A DNA stretch of 12,954 nt from a bacterium (GTDB lineage Bacteria; Atribacterota; JS1; SB-45; 34-128). The stretch lies in the NCBI GenBank assembly GCA_018903015.1, contig JAHIPR010000225.1, positions 1 to 12,954 on the forward strand, read 5' to 3'. A model generated the notes under the pieces. It was not told where the DNA came from. It saw only the letters and a program-made list of their open reading frames with translations, and ran no database searches. The first letter of the stretch is position 1; each line of letters starts with the position of its first letter. A program made the translations under genes and the position numbers. Positions 1 to 6,118 of the stretch are shown here, one piece after another.

Positions 1-1200
1 AAAGAAAGTTTAACTCGCCTTTTGGAAACAGCTGGTTTCAGTGACATAACTTTTCATGGCCAAATCTCTCCTGATTCCAAACGAAATCAAGATTTGGGTA
101 TGATGGAAAGATGTATAATGGTTACAACTGTGACCAAAAAAGAATGGACACCTGTTAAAAAGAAGCTCAAAAAAGAGCTAAAAAATGTGGTAGTCATTTT
201 AGGAGACCCTCAAAAAGCAGACCTTTTAAAACCTTCTACCATCTTTGATGATGATGATTTTTACACTATAGACCAATTAAAATCAGGATTAAAGGAACTG
301 AAAAATTTTAATTTTACTTATCTAAACAATCACGATACTTTAATACATGACCTAGTAAAAGCGAAAGAGAAAATTAATTTTGCCTTTAACCTGTGTGATG
401 AAGGTTACTATAATGATGCGCAAAAAGAGCTCCATATACCCTCTTTGCTGGAAATGCTCGGTGTAGCATACACCGGCTCAGGGCCCCAATGCCTTGCTTA
501 CTGTTATGACAAATCATTAGTACGTGGAATTGCCAGGGAGATGGAAATCCCGGTACCGGAAGCTTTCTTTATTAAGCCCGAAGACACTACCTTTGAATTG
601 CCCTTTAGTTTTCCGGTAATTGCAAAACCCAACTTCGGAGATTCCAGTTTTGGGATTACCCAGATGTGCGTTGCAAATAATTTTGAAGAATTAGTAAATG
701 CTATTTCAGAGATCAGGGAAAAATTTGGTTACGATAAACCCATTCTGATTGAGGAACTTCTTACCGGAAAAGACCTTAGTGTCGGGATAATAGGAAATCC
801 TCCTGAACCCTATACCGTCTTACCTATCATTATGGCAGATTATTCATTGCTGCCAGAAAACTTGCCACAGATATGCGGTTACGAGTCTAAGTGGCTCCCG
901 GAATCACCTTACTGGAATATAAAATCTACCGCTGCTGACCTTCCGGAAGATATAGAAAAATTTATTATAGAGTGTTGTTTGAAACTATCCGAGAGGTTGG
1001 AATGTAAAGATTACTGTCGATTTGACTGGAGAGTCGATGCTAATGGCACCCCAAAGCTCCTTGAAGTAAATCCCAACCCGGGTTGGTGCTGGGATGGTCA
1101 TCTGGTCAAGATGGCCGAGATTACAGGCATATCATATGGCGAAACGTTAAAAATGATCTTGCAGGCAACTGAACAACGACTTGGCATACACAGACCATGA
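1..1200 (+). CDS. 5'-truncated methyltransferase-like / D-Ala-D-Ala ligase-like ATP-grasp fusion
   Basis: The frame is open to the left edge, so the true start lies outside the window; the TTG at 22 and ATGs at 100 and 103 lack a good ribosome binding site. Numbering from the TTG, residues 1-40 (LLETAGFSDI before it, then ERCIMVTTV) look like the last strands of a class I SAM-dependent methyltransferase. Residues 55-390 are a D-Ala-D-Ala ligase-type ATP-grasp domain: FNLCDEG, YTGSG (150-154), DK at 163-164, KPNFGDSSFGI, IEELLTGKDLSVG, then CRFDWRVD and LLEVNPNPG (347-354) with the metal-binding Glu/Asn. The last motif has NPNPGW where true Ddl enzymes have N-T-x-PGMT, so it is probably a paralogue ligating another amino acid or peptide. 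Ligase fold is confident; substrate and the methyltransferase half are inference. It converges on the minus-strand operon. Confidence 0.75.
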   Translation, partial: KESLTRLLETAGFSDITFHGQISPDSKRNQDLGMMERCIMVTTVTKKEWTPVKKKLKKELKNVVVILGDPQKADLLKPSTIFDDDDFYTIDQLKSGLKELKNFNFTYLNNHDTLIHDLVKAKEKINFAFNLCDEGYYNDAQKELHIPSLLEMLGVAYTGSGPQCLAYCYDKSLVRGIAREMEIPVPEAFFIKPEDTTFELPFSFPVIAKPNFGDSSFGITQMCVANNFEELVNAISEIREKFGYDKPILIEELLTGKDLSVGIIGNPPEPYTVLPIIMADYSLLPENLPQICGYESKWLPESPYWNIKSTAADLPEDIEKFIIECCLKLSERLECKDYCRFDWRVDANGTPKLLEVNPNPGWCWDGHLVKMAEITGISYGETLKMILQATEQRLGIHRP

Positions 1201-1221
1201 CTTCTTCTTCTATCTGTTTGA

Positions 1222-1246
1222 AAAAATAGGGACACATCCTATTTTT
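1222..1246. terminator. bidirectional hairpin between convergent genes
   Basis: A perfect 9-bp inverted repeat, AAAAATAGG and CCTATTTTT with a 7-nt loop (gacacat), lies 22 nt after the plus-strand stop codon and just beyond the end of the minus-strand traB-like gene. A-tract and T-tract arms make it usable as an intrinsic terminator in both directions, although the T residues belong to the stem. Position and shape support terminator function; a REP-like palindrome is the alternative. Confidence 0.6.
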
Positions 1247-1252
1247 AGAATT

Positions 1253-2428
1253 TTAAGGATTGATGGTATTGATAAAGAGCTGAATTACTTTTGCTCCACC
1301 GATAAATGTCCCTGCCATACTTCCCAGATTGGTAAGAGCCACTACCAGTAATATTTTAGTCACCCGATTATGAAAAAAGTCTTTAAGGGTAGTGATATTC
1401 CCCAGTTGTTCGAAATCTTCTACCCGGGGACGCCTGATCAGGGCTTCCACAATACCGGCAAACCACCCGGCAGCCAAAAGAGGATTTAAGGAACTAAAAG
1501 GAGCAGCAATAAAGGCAGTAAGCATAGAGAGAGGGTGCGCCATGGCTATTAATGCTCCCAGTGCAGATAGAGAGCCATTCCATAAAAACCATTGAGTAAT
1601 TTGCTTGAAGCCGACAGGGGGAGAATAGCTAAAGGTAGAGGCAATAATAGCAATGATTACCAGGGGGATACCCCAGACCAATACTTTTATGTAGTTGGAA
1701 GCAGAAGGTATTTTGGTAAGGGCAATTAAATCATGCTCTTTACCTATTTCCTTTTTAATTCCCGGTATATGCCCGGCACCGACAACAGCAATGACTTTAT
1801 TGCCCGGGGCCAGTTTTATTTTTTCAGCCAAGTATTGATCTCTTTCATCTATCAAAGTATTCTTCAATCGGGGAAAGGAACGGGCTAATTCGCTTAAGGC
1901 AGCAGTAAGAATATCTTCTGATTTTAGTCTTTCAATTTCTTCTTCCGAAATTTTTTCTTTGCTGAACATACTGAAGATTAGCATAAAAAGTATGCGCATT
2001 TTTCCCCAGAGACTGAGCTTTTTCCAGACACGGGTAAAAGTGACCTGGATATCTCTGTCGGCAAGAACCAGATGGGCATTTATCTCTTTTGCTGAAGAAA
2101 TAGCCTGAATCATCTCCTGACCCGGATTAATTCCTAATTGCTGGGCTAATCGCTTCTGGAAAGAAGATAAAATTAAATTAGCCAGGAGGAGCAGGGCCTT
2201 TTTTTGTTTGATTATGGTGATAATATCCATATTTTTCCATTTGTTCGGATTGTTTATACTGTTATAGCGGGCAGAACACAGCTCTATACAGACACTATCC
2301 GGCTTTTTTTGCTCAATTAATTCTTTCACTTCCCGGGCACTCTCTTTAGAGACATGAGCAGTACCCACTAATAATATTTCTTTTCCCTCTTTTTTTAATA
2401 TATGGATATTTTTACTATTCAGTAACAA
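1253..2428 (-). CDS. TraB/PrgY (TraB/Tiki superfamily) membrane protein
   Basis: This is a 391-residue TraB/PrgY-type protein. The soluble N-terminal domain carries the two GxxH motifs of the TraB/Tiki fold, GTAH (22-25) and GAGH (217-220), plus the conserved Glu49 in CIELC, LADRDI (122-127) and DERDQYLAE (194-202). The C-terminal third has about four hydrophobic segments (roughly 249-268, 284-300, 302-326, 358-380) that would anchor it in the membrane. PrgY of enterococcal plasmids lowers pheromone activity and animal Tiki proteins are metalloproteases; the job of chromosomal bacterial members is not established. The start is TTG at 2428, five bases after a strong GGAGGG. It lies 53 bases after asd on the same strand and may be the last gene of the threonine operon. 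Confidence 0.85.
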   Translation of the reverse strand: MLLNSKNIHILKKEGKEILLVGTAHVSKESAREVKELIEQKKPDSVCIELCSARYNSINNPNKWKNMDIITIIKQKKALLLLANLILSSFQKRLAQQLGINPGQEMIQAISSAKEINAHLVLADRDIQVTFTRVWKKLSLWGKMRILFMLIFSMFSKEKISEEEIERLKSEDILTAALSELARSFPRLKNTLIDERDQYLAEKIKLAPGNKVIAVVGAGHIPGIKKEIGKEHDLIALTKIPSASNYIKVLVWGIPLVIIAIIASTFSYSPPVGFKQITQWFLWNGSLSALGALIAMAHPLSMLTAFIAAPFSSLNPLLAAGWFAGIVEALIRRPRVEDFEQLGNITTLKDFFHNRVTKILLVVALTNLGSMAGTFIGGAKVIQLFINTINP

Positions 2429-2481
2429 TTATTCCCTCCGACTAAAAAATAGTGTGAATGTATCTGTAAAGTTGTCCCCTA

Positions 2482-3483
2482 TCATTTTATTAGCTGTTCG
2501 GCGATTTGGACGGCATTCAGGGCAGCGCCTTTTCGCAGGTTATCAGAGACTATCCACATCACCAGGCCGTTTTCGGTAGAGATATCTTCTCTGATTCTGC
2601 CTACAAAGACTTCATCCTTCCCCTCGGCAAATAAAGGTAGGGGATATTCTAATTTTTCCGGATTGTCAATTACTTTAATCCCGGGAAAGGCACTCAATAT
2701 TTCCCGGGTTCTCTGAAGAGAAATTTTCTTTTTGGTTTCTACGTGGACTACTTCCGAATGAGCCCGATAGACCGGGACTCTCACCGTGGTAGCGGCAACT
2801 CGGATATTATCGTCTCCCAATATCTTTCTGGTTTCATCTAACATCTTCATCTCTTCTGTAGTATAGCCGTTCTCAGTAAAAGAACCGATGTGGGGGAGAA
2901 GATTAAAAGCTATCTGGTAAGGATAAGCTTTGATCTCGAATTCTTCATCTTTGGCAATAGAGGCTGTTTGGGCTTTTAATTCTGCTATAGCTTCTTTCCC
3001 GATTCCGGAAACGCTCTGATAAGTAGCTACAACCACTCTTTCTATCCCTACCTCATCATAGATCGGCTTTAAGGCCATTACCATCTGAATAGTAGAACAG
3101 TTGGGATTGGCGATTAAACCCTTGTGCCATTTTAAATCATCTGGATTTACTTCCGGAACTACCAGAGGAACGTTGGGGTCCATACGAAAATATTTACCAT
3201 TATCTATTACTATGGTTCCCTGCTGAACAGCAAGGGGAGCAAAATACTTACTTACTTCGTCTCCTCCTGAAAAAAGGGCGATATCGATTCCGCCAAAAGA
3301 ATCATCTTTTAATTCCTGGACTACGACCTTACCTCCCTTAAATTCATATTCTTTGCCCGCTGAACGACCAGAGGCAAAAAGGCTTAATTTTTTCACCGGA
3401 AATTCTCTTTGTTCTAAAACCAATCTCATTTCTTCTCCAACCGCTCCGGTAGCCCCTACTACGGCAACATTATATGTTTTCAT
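2482..3483 (-). CDS. asd: aspartate-semialdehyde dehydrogenase
   Basis: Asd reduces aspartyl phosphate to aspartate semialdehyde with NADPH, at the branch to lysine/diaminopimelate, methionine and threonine. The 333-residue length is usual. Visible are the N-terminal nucleotide-binding GATGAVGEE (10-18), the active-site Cys129 in NPNCSTIQ, the YQSVSGIGKEA loop (155-165) and the catalytic His242 in RVPVYRAHSE. One oddity: the usual DNSSAFRM phosphate-site motif reads DNGKYFRM (94-101), keeping the Arg but losing both serines. The start codon overlaps the lysC stop as ATGA, with AGGTGA just upstream inside lysC, so translation is probably coupled. Confidence 0.96.
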   Translation of the reverse strand: MKTYNVAVVGATGAVGEEMRLVLEQREFPVKKLSLFASGRSAGKEYEFKGGKVVVQELKDDSFGGIDIALFSGGDEVSKYFAPLAVQQGTIVIDNGKYFRMDPNVPLVVPEVNPDDLKWHKGLIANPNCSTIQMVMALKPIYDEVGIERVVVATYQSVSGIGKEAIAELKAQTASIAKDEEFEIKAYPYQIAFNLLPHIGSFTENGYTTEEMKMLDETRKILGDDNIRVAATTVRVPVYRAHSEVVHVETKKKISLQRTREILSAFPGIKVIDNPEKLEYPLPLFAEGKDEVFVGRIREDISTENGLVMWIVSDNLRKGAALNAVQIAEQLIK

Positions 3484-3974
3484 TTTTCTTCACCTGCTTT
3501 ATCTAAATTAAATTCTTTATGGACTGATCTTACTGCATCTTCTATGCGGGAAGAGCTGATTAGACAGGATATTCTGATACCGGCAGTGCTGATCATATCT
3601 ATATTTATCCCTTCTTTGGCTAAGGCACCGAACATCCTGGCGGCCATACCCGGGTCGCTGGTAATGCCTGCTCCCACGATGGAGACTTTGGCTACTTCCG
3701 GTTCGGATATTACTCCTTTGGCCCCAATTTTATCTGCTATTTGTTTGGAAATTTGGATAGCCTTATTAAAATCGTTCAAAGCAACGGTAAAGGCTATATC
3801 ATTAACCTGATTATGATGAGCGCTTTGGATAATCATATCTACAATTATCTCTTTTTCGGCTAGGGCTTTAAACAATTTATAAGCTACGCCAGGAACATCC
3901 GGAACCCCCTGGACGACGATTTTACCTACATTGGTTTCCTGGGTTACTCCTCTTACGATTACTTTTTCTAACAT
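3480..3974 (-). CDS. lysC: aspartate kinase beta subunit from internal in-frame start
   Basis: Codon 247 of lysC is an ATG in the same frame, preceded at 8 nt by a consensus AAAGGAGG. Starting there gives a 164-residue protein beginning MLEKVIVRGV and containing only the two ACT regulatory domains. This reproduces the alpha/beta arrangement of B. subtilis aspartokinase II and Corynebacterium aspartokinase, where the beta subunit is made from an internal start at essentially the same residue. The start signal is seen directly; that it is used is inference from those relatives. Confidence 0.7.
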   Translation of the reverse strand: MLEKVIVRGVTQETNVGKIVVQGVPDVPGVAYKLFKALAEKEIIVDMIIQSAHHNQVNDIAFTVALNDFNKAIQISKQIADKIGAKGVISEPEVAKVSIVGAGITSDPGMAARMFGALAKEGINIDMISTAGIRISCLISSSRIEDAVRSVHKEFNLDKAGEEK

Positions 3975-4712
3975 CGGGTCTGCCTCCTTTATAAGCGTAC
4001 CTTCTCCTGTAGTAAAAGACGATCTAACTAAAATTTTTACTTTATAATTTCTGGCCAGGTCTATTGCCCGGTAATGCATTACTTTGGCCCCCAAACTGGC
4101 CATCTCAGCCATCTCGTCATAGGAGATTGCCGGAATTCGACGGGCAGAAGGGACAATTCGAGGGTCAGCAGTATAAACTCCATCGACATCAGTATAGACT
4201 TCACACCTGTCCGCCTTCAGTTGGGCAGCCAGGGCGATAGCGGTAGTATCTGATCCTCCTCTACCTAAAGTAGTAATATCGCCATTGGCGTCAATACCTT
4301 GAAAACCGGCTACGATAACTATCTTACCTTTTTCCAAAGCTGACTCTATTTTTTTATGGTTTACAGCGGCAACCTTGGCTTTGGTATGAACGGCATTGGT
4401 AACAATTCCGGCCTGCATTCCGGTAAAAGAGATAGCATCCCAGCCCAGGGAGTGAATAGCCATAGTCAGTAGGGCGATAGAAACCTGTTCACCGGTAGAA
4501 ATTAGCATATCTAATTCTCGCTCATTAGGAGAGGAGGTAATTTTGCCAGCCATCTTGATTAATTCATCAGTGGTCTTCCCCATCGCCGAAACTACTACCA
4601 CCACTTTATTTCCTTCTTTTGCCTTTTCTACTATTTTCTCGGCTACCTTTTTTATCCGCTCGATATTTGCTACCGAGCTTCCTCCGTATTTTTGCACTAT
4701 AATTTTATTCAT
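3480..4712 (-). CDS. lysC: aspartate kinase, alpha subunit (two C-terminal ACT domains)
   Basis: Aspartokinase phosphorylates aspartate, the first step towards lysine, methionine and threonine. With the ATG at 4712 the protein is 410 residues, close to B. subtilis aspartokinase II. It shows the KYGGSS motif (8-13), FTGMQAGI (96-103), GRGGSDTTA (150-158) and, after residue about 250, two ACT domains (PGVAYKLFKAL and PGMAARMFGAL regions) that normally bind feedback inhibitors. An in-frame GTG at 4725-4727 is directly abutted by the GAGGAG site with no spacing and would add a non-conserved five-residue leader; the ATG matches the family N-terminus, 14 nt from that site. The upstream spacer is an octamer array. 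It ends in an ATGA overlap with asd. Confidence 0.95.
   Translation of the reverse strand: MNKIIVQKYGGSSVANIERIKKVAEKIVEKAKEGNKVVVVVSAMGKTTDELIKMAGKITSSPNERELDMLISTGEQVSIALLTMAIHSLGWDAISFTGMQAGIVTNAVHTKAKVAAVNHKKIESALEKGKIVIVAGFQGIDANGDITTLGRGGSDTTAIALAAQLKADRCEVYTDVDGVYTADPRIVPSARRIPAISYDEMAEMASLGAKVMHYRAIDLARNYKVKILVRSSFTTGEGTLIKEADPMLEKVIVRGVTQETNVGKIVVQGVPDVPGVAYKLFKALAEKEIIVDMIIQSAHHNQVNDIAFTVALNDFNKAIQISKQIADKIGAKGVISEPEVAKVSIVGAGITSDPGMAARMFGALAKEGINIDMISTAGIRISCLISSSRIEDAVRSVHKEFNLDKAGEEK
3983..3990 (-). promoter_or_regulatory. internal Shine-Dalgarno site for the LysC beta subunit
   Basis: AAAGGAGG within lysC, 8 nt before the internal ATG at 3974. It is stronger and better spaced than the site in front of the full-length lysC start, which argues it is selected rather than accidental. 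Confidence 0.7.
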
Positions 4713-4739
4713 CAGTAAAAGATTCACTCCTCTAAAAAA

Positions 4740-4811
4740 TCTTCCAGTCTACCGGTCACCCGGTCTTCCAGTCTTCCAGTCAAATTAGTTAACCAGTTAT
4801 CCAGCAAATTA
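4740..4811. repeat. degenerate octamer tandem array upstream of lysC
   Basis: Nine consecutive 8-bp units on the plus strand: TCTTCCAG (three times), TCTACCGG, TCACCCGG, then TCAAATTA, GTTAACCA, GTTATCCA and GCAAATTA. All are in one phase. On the lysC-sense strand the core unit is GACTGGAA. The array ends about 12 bases before the lysC ribosome binding site. It is the only clear 8-bp lattice here; the other spacers are 7-bp lattices. Confidence 0.8.
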
Positions 4812-4838
4812 TGTAATGTGTAATATGTAACAAGTAAC
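4811..4838. repeat. short heptamer array (NNGTAAY)
   Basis: Four 7-bp units in phase: ATGTAAT, GTGTAAT, ATGTAAC, AAGTAAC. It adjoins the octamer array in the thrB-lysC spacer. Confidence 0.7.
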
Positions 4839-4867
4839 CTGTTTTATAAATTCAGAAATATAATCTT

Positions 4868-4895
4868 ATTACTCATTACAAATTACTTATCACTG
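4868..4895. repeat. short heptamer array (ATTACNN)
   Basis: Four 7-bp units in phase: ATTACTC, ATTACAA, ATTACTT, ATCACTG, five bases from the stop-codon-associated CTNNACG array. It is roughly the inverse of the NNGTAAY array across a 29-bp AT-rich gap, so the two could pair as a long imperfect hairpin in the transcript. Confidence 0.65.
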
Positions 4896-4900
4896 TATTT

Positions 4901-4935
4901 CTATACGCTAAACGCTACACGCTCTACGCTATCAA
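4901..4935 (-). repeat. 31-bp heptad word at the thrB stop codon (copy 1)
   Basis: On the minus strand this is TAG followed by four CGTNNAG heptads with NN = AG, GT, TT, AT. The thrB stop codon (TAG, 4924-4926) and its last alanine codon lie inside the word, so the repeat itself ends the gene. It is identical over 31 bases to the copy after hom. Confidence 0.85.
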
Positions 4936-5838
4936 TTTTGTTCCTTCCAAATCGGCTTCCAACACTAAGATACGACAATTTATCCCTGCTTTTAAAAAAG
5001 CGTCTTTCATTATCTTGCTTATCGCTTCCTCTCTACCCTTTTTGGTTAAAGAAACTACCGAAGGTCCAGAACCGCTTAGGGCAGCACCGGCTAAACCCGT
5101 TTTTTTAATTTGGGAGAACATATCTTCAATCCCCGGGATAAAGGATGTCCTATAAGGCTGATGCAGTCTATCCTCCATAGCCTCAACCAACACTTCCCAA
5201 TCGGAATTTTGCAAGGCATTAACCAAAAGAGCAGATCTGCTTAAATTAAATATCGCCTCGGGTAAAGTTACTTTTTGGGGCAAAACTTTTCTCATCTCTT
5301 TTGTATTTAAACTAAATTCCGGTATCGCCAGCACAATTCGTAAATCAGGCGAGGTTTTTATCCTGGTCCACTTTATCTCCTCTTGGCCTGTTTTATAAGC
5401 CAGGGTAAGTCCCCCGATTAGAGCAGGGACAATATTATCCATATGCCCTTCTAAAGAAAAAGCCAATTCAAGAATCTCCTGATTAGTGAAATCAATATTA
5501 AAGAGTCTAACTGCCCCCACGATTCCCCCTATTATTGCTGATGCACTACTACCTAATCCCCTGGTAACAGGTATTTCATTGAGTGCTCTTATCTTTAATC
5601 CCTTTTTATGGATATCTTTATAAGTTTTTTTTAAAACCAGGTTTATAGATTTCCAGATTAGGATATCCTCTTTCTTTTGGGCCGAAAACTTTTCCGCTCC
5701 TTCTCCCTGGTATTCAATAACCAGGTCCTCTTCTGTTTCTTCTATCTCCAGATTTAAATATAATTTTAAAGCCAGACCCAGGCAATCAAAACCCGGCCCT
5801 AAGTTAGCGGTAGTCGCCGGAACTCTAATTTTTATCAT
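4924..5838 (-). CDS. thrB: homoserine kinase (GHMP family)
   Basis: ThrB phosphorylates homoserine with ATP to O-phosphohomoserine, the substrate of threonine synthase. The 304-residue protein has the GHMP features in order: VPATTANLGPGFDCLG at the N-terminus, the ATP-binding loop PVTRGLGSSAS (90-100), GHMDNIVPALIGGL (131-144) and the C-terminal GAALSGSGPS (251-260). The start at 5838 follows GAGGAGAGG by four bases, a strong site. The C-terminal residues come from an inserted repeat. It lies between hom and lysC in the T-box operon. Confidence 0.95.
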   Translation of the reverse strand: MIKIRVPATTANLGPGFDCLGLALKLYLNLEIEETEEDLVIEYQGEGAEKFSAQKKEDILIWKSINLVLKKTYKDIHKKGLKIRALNEIPVTRGLGSSASAIIGGIVGAVRLFNIDFTNQEILELAFSLEGHMDNIVPALIGGLTLAYKTGQEEIKWTRIKTSPDLRIVLAIPEFSLNTKEMRKVLPQKVTLPEAIFNLSRSALLVNALQNSDWEVLVEAMEDRLHQPYRTSFIPGIEDMFSQIKKTGLAGAALSGSGPSVVSLTKKGREEAISKIMKDAFLKAGINCRILVLEADLEGTKLIA

Positions 5839-5854
5839 AAATCCTCTCCTCTAA

Positions 5855-5954
5855 AATAGTCGTTAGTTTTAATTACAGTTTTCAGTTGTCGGTTATCATT
5901 ACACAGCGAAAAGCTTAAAACGAAAAGCGAAAAACCATAATTCAAAACTCAAAA
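5855..5954. repeat. two adjoining heptamer fields in the hom-thrB spacer
   Basis: Plus-strand 7-bp units run in phase from 5855 to 5903 (AATAGTC, GTTAGTT, TTAATTA, CAGTTTT, CAGTTGT, CGGTTAT, CATTACA). After a 2-bp slip they run again from 5906 to 5954 (GCGAAAA, GCTTAAA, ACGAAAA, GCGAAAA, ACCATAA, TTCAAAA, CTCAAAA). Unit identity drifts along the field while the 7-bp spacing holds. The end nearest thrB contains the ACTAACGACTA word (5857-5867, minus strand). The middle of the spacer (5955-6062) is AT-rich with only a 12-bp direct repeat and a 6-bp inverted repeat. Confidence 0.7.
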
Positions 5955-6062
5955 CTTTTTCTCGCAATATTAAATTTTAAGTTCTATTTTTACTTCTTTA
6001 TCTTTTCATTTTTACTATATAACACGCGAGACAAAAAAATGTATTTAAATTTTAAGCTATGG

Positions 6063-6118
6063 CTTTGCGTTTTGCGCTGTATGCTATACGCTAAACGCTA
6101 CACGCTCTACGCTAATTT
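6063..6118 (-). repeat. heptad word after the hom stop codon (copy 2, extended)
   Basis: Minus-strand units CGTNNAG with NN = AG, GT, TT, AT, then degenerate units CATACAG, CGCAAAA, CGCAAAG, all in one phase of seven. The conserved 31-bp word (6084-6114) begins two bases after the hom TAA and matches the thrB copy exactly. The last plus-strand heptad (6112-6118) overlaps the hom stop codon. Confidence 0.85.

Noticed and set aside
4713..4727. GTG at 4727 as the lysC start
   Set aside because: The GAGGAG ribosome site abuts this GTG with no spacing, and the extra residues are not part of the conserved aspartokinase N-terminus.
4751..4764. ACCGG-GTGA-CCGGT hairpin before lysC as an attenuator
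   Set aside because: The stem has only 5 bp, lies within the octamer array and is separated from the T-run by 11 bases, so it is more likely a by-product of the repeat sequence.
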